In this document: positions 23,746 through 30,626 of the stretch, in pieces
Layout: the number at the start of each line of letters is the position of its first letter
Position numbering within the stretch: the stretch's first letter is position 1
Assembly: GCA_903903635.1 (NCBI GenBank)
Contig: CAIUZK010000140.1
Span: forward strand, 1-33,241
DNA: 33,241 bases
Reading direction: 5' to 3'
From: an uncultured Bacteroidota bacterium
GTDB lineage: Bacteria; Bacteroidota; Bacteroidia; Chitinophagales; Chitinophagaceae
Notes under the pieces: generated by a model
Database searches by the model: none
The model's input: the letters and a program-made list of their open reading frames with translations, nothing else
What the model was told of the DNA's origin: nothing
Made by a program: the position numbers and the translations under genes

Positions 23746-24954
23746 ATGCAGTTAGAAATACTTGTTAATCAAATTCAGAATGTTGATGGCTCCTTAAAGC
23801 TGGAGGCCAACAGATCTGTTAACCGCATGCTCACTATCCGCAACTGGCTGATTGGCTATTACATTGTTGAATATGAGCAAAAAGGCGAAGACAAAGCTAA
23901 ATATGGAGATAAGCTGTTGGATATTTTATCTGTTTCTCTAAATATTAAGGGTCTCTCTGTTACCAACCTGAAGCTGAACCGGCTCTTCTACACGGCCTAT
24001 GCCAGTATTGGCCAAACCATAATTAACGAATTAAGTAAACAGGGAGTTGGAAGTCTTCAATCCCTGCCTGACGAATTACAAAATACTTCTATGGTAATTC
24101 GTCAGACAGTGTCTGACGAATTACAAAATACTTCTATGGGAATTCGTCAGACACTGTCTGACGAATTACAAAATACAGATAATCAATCACTTAATAATAA
24201 TGCTGCCCCGTTTGATGAATACAACCTTATATTAGCAGATGGCATAATAAATAAACTGTCATTTTCGCATATTACACTTTTACTTACAGTTAATGATAGC
24301 CTGAAAAGAGCATTTTATGCTGCCGAAGCCATTAAGGGTACCTGGAGCGTACGGGAATTGAAACGCCAGATAAACACACTTTTATACGAAAGGACTAATC
24401 TTTCCAAAAAGCCCGAGCAGTTGCTGCGAAATCTCAACGAAAAATCAGAAAGAATTCAGCCGGTTTCATTAATAAGAGATATCTATGCTTTTGAGTTTCT
24501 GGGAATTCCCGTAAAAGATGCAGTTGAAGAGAATGACCTTGAAATAGCGCTTTTGGATAATCTGCAGCAATTTTTTATGGAATTAGGACATGGTTTTTGC
24601 CTTGAAGCCAGGCAAAAAAGAATACTTATTGGCGATGAATATTTCTATATAGACCTTGTATTCTACCATCGAATTCTCAAATGCCATATCCTCATTGAAT
24701 TGAAAGTAGATGAATTCAATCATACTAATGCCGGCCAACTGAACACCTATATCAACTACTATAAAAAGAATGTACAACAGCCGGATGAAAATCCGCCAAT
24801 AGGTATTTTGCTGGTAACCAATAAAAATGAGACATTGGTAGAATACGCTACAGCCGATATGGATAAACAATTATTTGTGAGAAATTACATGCTTCAATTA
24901 CCTCAGAAAGATGAACTGGAATCATTTATTAAGAAGGAATTAAAGAACTTTTAG
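23746..24954 (+). CDS. DUF1016 / YhcG-type PD-(D/E)XK nuclease-domain protein with an in-frame repeat insert
   Basis: 402 aa. The N-terminal helical DUF1016_N region (about 1-100) has R-N-W-L-I-G-Y-Y-I-V-E-Y and N-L-K-L-N-R-L-F-Y-T-A-Y. The second part (about 170-215) has L-S-F-S-H-I-T-L-L-L, L-K-R-A-F-Y-A-A-E-A-I and W-S-V-R-E-L-K-R-Q-I. The C-terminal nuclease part shows Asp303 (Y-I-D-L-V-F-Y) and Glu318-x-Lys320 (I-E-L-K), the D...ExK core, followed by G-Q-L-N-T-Y. Residues 108-143 are a tandem repeat of a 15-residue unit (S-D-E-L-Q-N-T-S-M) in the interdomain linker, encoded by palindromic 45-bp repeats. The family is linked to restriction and DNA repair loci, but no methylase or other restriction subunit is nearby. 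Confidence 0.88.
   Translation: MQLEILVNQIQNVDGSLKLEANRSVNRMLTIRNWLIGYYIVEYEQKGEDKAKYGDKLLDILSVSLNIKGLSVTNLKLNRLFYTAYASIGQTIINELSKQGVGSLQSLPDELQNTSMVIRQTVSDELQNTSMGIRQTLSDELQNTDNQSLNNNAAPFDEYNLILADGIINKLSFSHITLLLTVNDSLKRAFYAAEAIKGTWSVRELKRQINTLLYERTNLSKKPEQLLRNLNEKSERIQPVSLIRDIYAFEFLGIPVKDAVEENDLEIALLDNLQQFFMELGHGFCLEARQKRILIGDEYFYIDLVFYHRILKCHILIELKVDEFNHTNAGQLNTYINYYKKNVQQPDENPPIGILLVTNKNETLVEYATADMDKQLFVRNYMLQLPQKDELESFIKKELKNF
24069..24176 (+). repeat. 45-bp palindromic tandem repeat (two copies plus a partial third) inside the DUF1016 gene
   Basis: Units at 24069-24113 and 24114-24158 differ at only two positions, and 18 bp of a third unit follow (24159-24176). Each unit begins TGACGAATTAC. 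In the first unit this pairs perfectly with GTAATTCGTCA further along; in the second one arm base differs. The junctions form another palindrome around GTCAGACA(G/C)TGTCTGAC. Because 45 is a multiple of three, copy number can change without a frameshift. Confidence 0.9.
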
Positions 24955-24972
24955 AAAAATTCAGCAGCCCGG

Positions 24973-26199
24973 ATGCATCCCAAAGACCTGAGAATAGAAA
25001 ATTACACCTATCACCTACCCGACGACCGGATTGCAAAATACCCGCTGCCGGAGCGGGATGCCTCAAGACTGCTCATCTGTAATGATGGAATTATTACCGA
25101 AGATGTTTACAAAAACATTGCCGAACATATTCCTCCCGGCAGCCTTATGCTGTTCAATCAGACCAGGGTAGTTAATGCAAGATTGTTGTTTAAGAAGCCC
25201 TCTGGCAGCACCATTGAAGTATTTTGCCTATCACCACATAAGCAGTACGCTGACATACAAACCGCAATGCTCAGGAAACAATCTGTTTTGTGGGAGTGCC
25301 TTGTAGGTGGCGCCGGCAAGTGGAAACCGGGAATGGTATTGCAGATGAAAAATGAACAGGCTGCATTTACCCTTTCTGCAAAAATTGTTGCGCATTCACC
25401 TTCTTCATTTATACTGCAATTAGAGTGGGATAATGCTGAGCTCACTTTTGCCGAAGTGCTGCATTTTGCCGGAAAAGTTCCCTTGCCCCCTTACTTGCAC
25501 CGCAACGCCGAGGTGGCTGATGAACAAACCTATCAGACAACCTATGCCCGCCATGATGGAAGTGTGGCCGCCCCTACAGCAGGATTGCATTTTACAAATA
25601 ACATCTTTCAATCGCTCGCTAAAAAAAATATTGCAACATCGTTTGTGACCCTGCATGTTGGCGCGGGTACCTTCAGACCGGTTAAGAGCGAAACCATGTC
25701 CGGACACGATATGCATGCCGAATGGATAGATGTAAACAGGGATACAATTTCCACACTGCTTAATAATGCAGAACACAAAACAGTGGCAGTTGGCACAACC
25801 TCTCTGCGCACTATCGAAAGCCTCTACTGGATCGGCTTAAAAATCATAAAAGGAATTCCTGTCGACTGGCCTGGTATCGCCGTTTCGCAATGGGATCCTT
25901 ACGAACTGAATGATTATATACCTCGCCACGATGCACTGAATGCACTATTGAAATACATGGATACCTGTAATCTTAGCCAGATCATAACCCGAACGCAAAT
26001 TTTAATCGCTCCCGGATATTCTTTCAGGATAATCGATGGACTGGTTACCAATTTCCATCAGCCTCAAAGTACATTACTATTACTGGTGGCAGCGCTTATA
26101 GGCGATAATTGGAGAAAGGTTTATGATTATGCCATTCAACATAACTTCAGAATGCTAAGTTATGGCGATGGCAGTTTGTTATGGCGTAAGATGCCTTAA
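24973..26199 (+). CDS. queA: S-adenosylmethionine:tRNA ribosyltransferase-isomerase
   Basis: 408 aa, the longer Bacteroidota form. It begins D-L-R-I-E-N-Y-T-Y-H-L-P-D-D-R-I-A-K-Y-P, the standard QueA N-terminus, then L-M-L-F-N-Q-T-R-V-V-N-A-R-L. Active-site blocks are G-S-V-A-A-P-T-A-G-L-H-F-T (about 196-208), T-L-H-V-G-A-G-T-F-R-P-V, V-G-T-T-S-L-R-T-I-E-S and N-F-H-Q-P-Q-S-T-L-L-L-L-V. The enzyme transfers and isomerises the ribosyl part of S-adenosylmethionine onto preQ1 in tRNA, giving epoxyqueuosine. It follows the DUF1016 gene by 18 bp; no other queuosine genes are in the window. Confidence 0.97.
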   Translation: MHPKDLRIENYTYHLPDDRIAKYPLPERDASRLLICNDGIITEDVYKNIAEHIPPGSLMLFNQTRVVNARLLFKKPSGSTIEVFCLSPHKQYADIQTAMLRKQSVLWECLVGGAGKWKPGMVLQMKNEQAAFTLSAKIVAHSPSSFILQLEWDNAELTFAEVLHFAGKVPLPPYLHRNAEVADEQTYQTTYARHDGSVAAPTAGLHFTNNIFQSLAKKNIATSFVTLHVGAGTFRPVKSETMSGHDMHAEWIDVNRDTISTLLNNAEHKTVAVGTTSLRTIESLYWIGLKIIKGIPVDWPGIAVSQWDPYELNDYIPRHDALNALLKYMDTCNLSQIITRTQILIAPGYSFRIIDGLVTNFHQPQSTLLLLVAALIGDNWRKVYDYAIQHNFRMLSYGDGSLLWRKMP

Positions 26200-26263
26200 T
26201 ACCATTGTTTTATTCTGCAGGCTTTAATGTTTAAAATCATAGATACCTTGGTGGTTTTCTTGT

Positions 26264-26272
26264 TAGTTTTGC
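26264..26272 (+). promoter_or_regulatory. Candidate -7 box for the 162-aa secreted protein gene
   Basis: TAGTTTTGC matches TAnnTTTGC exactly, about 72 bp before the ATG at 26344. A convincing -33 element was not found at the usual distance. Confidence 0.4.
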
Positions 26273-26343
26273 ATAAATAACTACAGGGAGTACCGGAATC
26301 TGCAAAAACAAAAGCCCCTGCATCATTTTTTTAAAATCAGCAT

Positions 26344-26832
26344 ATGAATAAATTTTGGTTGTTGTTGCTTTTCCCCCTTAATCTCCTGGCCCAGACATCA
26401 CATAATAAAGTCGCTCCGGGCAAGGCTATACCTGCTTCACAGTCCTATATTTTCCATTCACTAACTATGGATGATTTTATCACCACCAGTGCCGATAAGG
26501 GGGGAAGTGTGGTTTATAATTACGATACCACGGGCCTGAAAATTGATGGTGAAATTGAGATCAATAATGAGAAGAAATTCATTTCGATTACCTACTCTTC
26601 CGATAAAAAGCATGCCATGGTGGCGCAATTAGATGGCAAACCGAAATTTGATAAAACACTGGATTATTATACCTACATGGCGCATTGGTCCGATAGCCAC
26701 GAAAAGACTGAAATATCTATGTCAGCCGGCAATAATACAGACACTATAAAAGTGTTGTTTGGCCCCCACAAGGGCGATCATGCCAAATATTGGGACAGGA
26801 TATATAAATACAAGGTTGCTAAAAAAGACTAG
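26344..26832 (+). CDS. Small secreted protein of unknown function
   Basis: 162 aa. The signal peptide covers about residues 1-16 (hydrophobic L/F-rich core, ending L-L-A|Q). The mature part is polar with beta-type alternation (for example G-S-V-V-Y-N-Y-D-T-T-G-L-K-I-D-G-E-I-E-I), no membrane segments and no cysteines. It ends Y-K-Y-K-V-A-K-K-D. I recognise no domain. It is flanked by queA and nadC, each with its own apparent promoter signals, so it is probably transcribed alone. Confidence 0.7.
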   Translation: MNKFWLLLLFPLNLLAQTSHNKVAPGKAIPASQSYIFHSLTMDDFITTSADKGGSVVYNYDTTGLKIDGEIEINNEKKFISITYSSDKKHAMVAQLDGKPKFDKTLDYYTYMAHWSDSHEKTEISMSAGNNTDTIKVLFGPHKGDHAKYWDRIYKYKVAKKD

Positions 26833-26991
26833 GTAATAACTGACAGATACCTGATGAAGAGGCTTGCCTTTCATTTACACTCAACAAGTCTACTCAGTAA
26901 TCTTAATCATGCTACCTATTTCTTGCGCAAATGCTCATCAAATTATCCTAAAGCAATACAAATATTTAACATTCAACTAATCCTTATTTGC

Positions 26992-27000
26992 TAATTTTGC
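26992..27000 (+). promoter_or_regulatory. Candidate -7 box for nadC
   Basis: TAATTTTGC matches TAnnTTTGC exactly. The TTG start of nadC is at 27022, so the leader would be about 15 nt. The -33 element is weak (TTTA at 26965-26968, 23 nt upstream). The rest of the 189-bp gap (26833-27021) contains no gene that I can support. Confidence 0.5.
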
Positions 27001-27021
27001 CAACTATTTAAATTATCTATA

Positions 27022-27861
27022 TTGAATTACCGGGAATTTATTGAGGCTGCATTAAAAGAAGATGTGGGAAATGGCGACTATTCAACGCTTGCCAGTATTC
27101 CTGCCGAAGCCAGAGGCAAGGCTATTTTGAAGATCAAGGAAGACGGTATTCTGGCCGGCATTGATCTTGCAAGGCAAATATTTCTTTTCCTTGAACCAGA
27201 TGCACAATTCACAATCTATAAAAATGATGGTGACAAGGTAACTAATGGTGAAATAGCCTTTGAGGTTAATGCTACCGTGCACACCATATTGAAAGCAGAA
27301 AGGCTTGCGCTCAACTGCATGCAACGGATGAGCGGTATTGCTACGCTTACCCACCAGTACACTGAGCTAATTAAAGATTATAAAACAAAAATTCTTGATA
27401 CCCGTAAAACAACACCTCTTTTCCGTCGTTTCGAAAAAGAAGCAGTGGTGATTGGCGGTGGAACAAATCACCGTATGGGTCTGTATGATATGGTGATGCT
27501 GAAAGATAACCATATCGATTTTTGTGGCGGAATAGAAAAGGCTATTGCACAAACCAACAAATACCTCGTTGAAAATAACCTGGATCTGGCTATTGAGGTA
27601 GAAACCCGCAACCTTGACGATGTAAAGAGGGTTTTGGCAGTGGGTAATATTGCACGCATCATGCTGGATAATTTTAATCCAGCCCAGGTAGCTGAAGCAG
27701 TAAAACTCATTAATGGCCGTTTCGAGACAGAAGCTTCCGGTGGTATCAACCTGAGTAATATTGTTGACTATGCCCGCACAGGTGTCGACTTTATTTCTGT
27801 TGGGGCCGTAATTCATCATGCAGTGAGTATGGACCTCAGCCTTAAAGCACAGGTACTATGA
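27022..27861 (+). CDS. nadC: Nicotinate-nucleotide pyrophosphorylase (quinolinate phosphoribosyltransferase)
   Basis: 279 aa. The start is TTG: no ATG or GTG lies in frame between the upstream stop (26992-26994) and the conserved N-terminus A-L-K-E-D-V-G-N-G-D-Y-S-T, and the next in-frame Met is about 100 residues in. Core motifs are L-N-C-M-Q-R-M-S-G-I-A-T-L-T (about 97-110), L-D-T-R-K-T-T-P, G-G-G-T-N-H-R-M-G-L-Y-D, M-L-K-D-N-H-I, E-V-E-T-R, M-L-D-N-F and E-A-S-G-G-I-N. The enzyme converts quinolinate and PRPP to nicotinate mononucleotide in de novo NAD synthesis. nadA and nadB are not in the window. It overlaps the next gene by 4 bases (ATGA), indicating translational coupling. Confidence 0.96.
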   Translation: MNYREFIEAALKEDVGNGDYSTLASIPAEARGKAILKIKEDGILAGIDLARQIFLFLEPDAQFTIYKNDGDKVTNGEIAFEVNATVHTILKAERLALNCMQRMSGIATLTHQYTELIKDYKTKILDTRKTTPLFRRFEKEAVVIGGGTNHRMGLYDMVMLKDNHIDFCGGIEKAIAQTNKYLVENNLDLAIEVETRNLDDVKRVLAVGNIARIMLDNFNPAQVAEAVKLINGRFETEASGGINLSNIVDYARTGVDFISVGAVIHHAVSMDLSLKAQVL

Positions 27862-28736
27862 GTAAAAAGCACTTAGTTTTTATTATCAATCCGAAATCTG
27901 GTGTAGAAAGGCAAAAAGAAATAAAGCAGGGCATTGAAGCCCATCTGGACCTAAATACCTATTCTTATGAAATTCTGAATACGGAATATGCCAAACATGG
28001 AATCATTCTTGCCAGGAATGCTGCTGAGCAAGGTGCCTGGGCTGTAGTTGCTGTAGGTGGTGATGGTTCGTTGAACGATATTGCGCAGGGGCTGCTAGGT
28101 TCCAAAACAGTATTAGGTATTATACCCAAAGGTTCAGGTAATGGCATGGCCCGTACGCTTAAGATTCCACTGGAAGTTGAAGGCGCGCTGAAGGTTATCA
28201 ATAAAGGGAACATTCAAAATATAGATATCGGCTTTGCAAACGACCGTCTTTTCGTAAGTAATGCAGGGGTGGCATTTGATGCATTAATTGCAAAAAAGTT
28301 TGCCAAAAGTGAAAAAAGGGGATTCTGGGTATATAGCTGGCTGGTAACAAAATATATGTGGTTGTATAAGTGCTGGAACTGGGAGATAACTATAGATGGT
28401 AAAAAGTTTTCACGCCGCTCCTTTATGATCATTGTGGCCAATGGTCAGCAATTCGGTTATAACTTCAAAATAGCCCCAATGGCCATTTTCAACGATGGCT
28501 TGCTTGATGTAATTATCATCCGCAGGTTTCCAAAAATTCTGGGAGGAGTAATAGTACTCCGGGCCATGAATGGAACAATTGCCGGAAGTCCGTACGTAGA
28601 GCACTTCAGGACAAAGGAATTAACCCTTGCTCATCCATCTCTTAAACTCATGCAAACCGATGGAGATGCCCATGAATGCAAAAGCAGCATAAACTTTAGT
28701 TTGAAACCTGGAGCACTACAGGTTATAGTACCTTAA
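27858..28736 (+). CDS. Diacylglycerol kinase-like (YegS/DagK family) lipid kinase
   Basis: 292 aa. The N-terminal nucleotide-binding domain has F-I-I-N-P-K-S-G (about 7-14), V-G-G-D-G-S-L-N-D-I-A-Q-G-L (about 64-77) and I-I-P-K-G-S-G-N-G-M-A-R-T-L (about 89-102), the DAGK catalytic set. The C-terminal half has D-G-L-L-D-V-I-I-I and Q-T-D-G-D-A-H-E, typical of YegS/DgkB-type lipid kinases. The substrate (diacylglycerol, sphingoid base or phosphatidylglycerol) cannot be read from sequence. It is translationally coupled to nadC. Its stop codon shares a TTAA with the stop of the convergent carbonic anhydrase gene. Confidence 0.92.
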   Translation: MSKKHLVFIINPKSGVERQKEIKQGIEAHLDLNTYSYEILNTEYAKHGIILARNAAEQGAWAVVAVGGDGSLNDIAQGLLGSKTVLGIIPKGSGNGMARTLKIPLEVEGALKVINKGNIQNIDIGFANDRLFVSNAGVAFDALIAKKFAKSEKRGFWVYSWLVTKYMWLYKCWNWEITIDGKKFSRRSFMIIVANGQQFGYNFKIAPMAIFNDGLLDVIIIRRFPKILGGVIVLRAMNGTIAGSPYVEHFRTKELTLAHPSLKLMQTDGDAHECKSSINFSLKPGALQVIVP

Positions 28737-29404
28737 TCCTCTCCATCCTCATTAAATTCAGATTCAATGCCTGTCAGGTCATAGATCTTTTGTATATCTT
28801 TCAAGATACCTTTGAAATTAATATTCAGGTCGATCAGAATACCCGAATGCAGGTCGAAGACCCACCCATGCACTACAGGATATCCTTTTTGCTGATATCC
28901 TTTTTGCACATTTGCAGTTTTGATCACATTAGTGGCCTGCTCTTTTACATTTAGTTCTACCAGCCGGTTATATCTTTTTTGTTCATCGGTTATAGTATCC
29001 AGCTCTTCAGCATGAATACGATACACATCCCTGATAGTACGCAACCACGGATTGAGTATACCCATATCCTTGGGCATCATAGCAGCTTTCACGCCTCCGC
29101 AATTATAATGCCCGCAAACAATAATGTGTTTTACATTCAGATGTTTTACTGCAAAATTGATCACAGCCATAACATTAAGGTCTGTATTATTCACCAGGTT
29201 GGCCACATTCCTGTGCACAAATACATCTCCCGGCTCCAGCCCCATGATCTCATTTGCCGGTACCCTGCTGTCTGAGCAACCTATATACAGATAGTCCGGG
29301 GTTTGATCCCTGGCCAGTTTCTCAAAGAAATCAGCATCTTTGGCGGTCATTTCCGCCACCCATTTTTTATTATTCTCAAAAATCTGTTCGTAACTCGATG
29401 CCAT
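28733..29404 (-). CDS. can: Beta-class carbonic anhydrase
   Basis: 223 aa, close to the E. coli Can length. Zinc ligands are Cys43, His99 and Cys102 (G-C-S-D-S-R-V-P-A and C-G-H-Y-N-C-G-G-V). The Asp45-Arg47 dyad of beta carbonic anhydrases is present. The protein has no signal peptide, so it should act in the cytoplasm, interconverting CO2 and bicarbonate for carboxylases. Its start lies 30 bp after the stop of the small membrane protein gene on the same strand, with no clear promoter between, so it may be read through from the SatD-like cassette. The stop overlaps that of the convergent lipid kinase gene. Confidence 0.95.
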   Translation of the reverse strand: MASSYEQIFENNKKWVAEMTAKDADFFEKLARDQTPDYLYIGCSDSRVPANEIMGLEPGDVFVHRNVANLVNNTDLNVMAVINFAVKHLNVKHIIVCGHYNCGGVKAAMMPKDMGILNPWLRTIRDVYRIHAEELDTITDEQKRYNRLVELNVKEQATNVIKTANVQKGYQQKGYPVVHGWVFDLHSGILIDLNINFKGILKDIQKIYDLTGIESEFNEDGED

Positions 29405-29434
29405 AATTTTAGCACGTTTATCAAGACGTGGTAT

Positions 29435-29806
29435 TTAGTCTAATAGTCTGTTTAAAAAAGCTATATGTTCTAAATTCTTAAATAAATAAACGTATCCTAT
29501 AGCAATGGCCACTGAAACGAGATTACCGACCAGATAATAATCGTTGAAATTATTTTCTCCATCATTATTAGTTTCCGTATGTTTCAACCTTGTACCCAAT
29601 TTAAGTGCACTAAAAAAAGTCAACACTTGAGTATAGTCATTTGACAATGCTATAAATAAAAATATCCGTTCAATGATTCCTTTGAGAATGGATTTAAAAT
29701 CAAAGCCTATTTTTTTGTAAAAAATCTGAGCTGTAAGGGCAAATAAAAAAGCTGTTATTATTTCAGTAACGAGGAAAATGAAAAAAAGCAATATAGACCT
29801 AGACAT
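29435..29806 (-). CDS. Small membrane protein coupled to the SatD-like gene
   Basis: 123 aa. Three to four hydrophobic segments are visible: about 4-28, 47-68 (G-I-I-E-R-I-F-L-F-I-A-L-S) and 91-111 (Y-Y-L-V-G-N-L-V-S-V-A-I-A-I-G). A charged loop (K-H-T-E-T-N-N-D-G-E-N-N) lies before the last. The layout E-R...(F/S)-A-L-K-x-G-x-R-x-K...Y-Y-L-(V/I)-G-x-L-x-S recalls small uncharacterised membrane proteins of Bacteroidota; I cannot name a family. The ATG overlaps the preceding stop (TAATG). An unusually good Shine-Dalgarno-like GGGGGAGG lies 7 nt before the ATG. An effector or transport role is unproven. Confidence 0.75.
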   Translation of the reverse strand: MSRSILLFFIFLVTEIITAFLFALTAQIFYKKIGFDFKSILKGIIERIFLFIALSNDYTQVLTFFSALKLGTRLKHTETNNDGENNFNDYYLVGNLVSVAIAIGYVYLFKNLEHIAFLNRLLD

Positions 29807-30447
29807 TATGATACCTCCCCCAGATGGTGTATTAATTCTTTAATTGAGAAATAAGCTTCTATTCTTAAAGTTCTTGCCCGTTTCCAAATCAGTGAACGAT
29901 CCTTCGATAATTCATTTGCAACCAGCTTATAATCTTTAAAAGCCAGAAATTCTGAAATAATCTGATAATCTTTTGCACATTTCCAGTGATCAAGAAAACT
30001 TTGGGCGACAATATAAGCATTGTTTAATGCATTATTCAGCTTTAGGTCGTTTATTTCGATATTAAATCTATGTCGACTTTTCTTTTCACTATTCAATAAT
30101 GCTCTTGCAATTGTTAAACCAGGTCCCATCATCCCATAGGCTATTTCTGGATTAATGGGTGTGTCAATTTTTCCTTCAACTAAAACATATCTGAATTTGA
30201 AATTTTTATTCATTTTTATTAGCTTTTCTTCAATATCAAATATGGTAGTCAAGGCAGAGCTTAAATCTTTTAAAATACTCTGAAATTCGTCTCCCAAGGT
30301 AATTGTCATTGGTGATAAAAACCTATCTGGATAATCTTTATTTATTTCCCCAATGAGCGTATTAAAGTCATTAAATAGTTGTTTTTGACTGTATGAGGAA
30401 CTCCCGATTATGTCAGCCATTAGGATAATATAATTTTTCTCTTTCAT
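29806..30447 (-). CDS. SatD-like protein with two Asp motifs reminiscent of nucleotidyl cyclases
   Basis: 213 aa from the ATG at 30447. An ATG 14 codons upstream (30489) is possible, but those codons lie across the predicted promoter and dyad. The N-terminus reads I-L-M-A-D-I-I-G-S-S (Asp12), then about 40 residues later T-I-T-L-G-D-E-F-Q (Asp53). This is the SatD family pattern. It also matches the two metal-binding Asp positions of class III cyclase folds (D-I-x-G-(F/S) and G-D-x-(F/V)). The C-terminal part (about 165-205, L-V-A-N-E-L-S-K-D-R-S-L-I-W-K-R-A-R-T-L) resembles a helix-turn-helix. The biochemical activity of SatD is unknown to me. It is translationally coupled to a small membrane protein gene in an AT-rich segment. 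Confidence 0.75.
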   Translation of the reverse strand: MKEKNYIILMADIIGSSSYSQKQLFNDFNTLIGEINKDYPDRFLSPMTITLGDEFQSILKDLSSALTTIFDIEEKLIKMNKNFKFRYVLVEGKIDTPINPEIAYGMMGPGLTIARALLNSEKKSRHRFNIEINDLKLNNALNNAYIVAQSFLDHWKCAKDYQIISEFLAFKDYKLVANELSKDRSLIWKRARTLRIEAYFSIKELIHHLGEVS

Positions 30448-30451
30448 TCTT

Positions 30452-30474
30452 TTATTGCAATTATTATGCAATAA
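30452..30474 (-). promoter_or_regulatory. Perfect 8-bp-arm dyad over the SatD-like gene's promoter
   Basis: TTATTGCA (30452-30459) and TGCAATAA (30467-30474) are perfect inverted arms with a 7-nt centre. The dyad ends 4 nt before the ATG at 30447 and overlaps the predicted -7 box. This is a likely operator, possibly for the HTH-like C-terminus of the SatD-like protein itself. Confidence 0.6.
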
Positions 30475-30500
30475 TAGTAAATATTTCATAAAAGATGAAA
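30468..30500 (-). promoter_or_regulatory. Candidate promoter of the SatD-like/membrane cassette
   Basis: On the minus strand TATTATTGC (30476 down to 30468) matches TAnnTTTGC with one change. TTTC (30500 down to 30497) lies 20 nt upstream, the same spacing as at the M49 promoter. The -7 box falls inside the dyad. Confidence 0.45.
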
Positions 30501-30626
30501 CAATAAAAATAATTGCACAAATAGTGAAACAAAATTCTTACGAACTTAAAACTGAGCTGAAGAATAATTCTTCGATTTATTGTTTAAATAACTATTCCAT
30601 TACTTTTACGTTCAAAACAATTTTAA

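Noticed and set aside
27367-27819. 150-codon minus-strand frame opposite nadC
   Set aside because: It is antisense to the nadC catalytic core and is explained by codon bias of the real gene.
29402-29428. CACGT / ACGTG pair before the carbonic anhydrase gene
   Set aside because: Five-base arms only; not distinguishable from chance.
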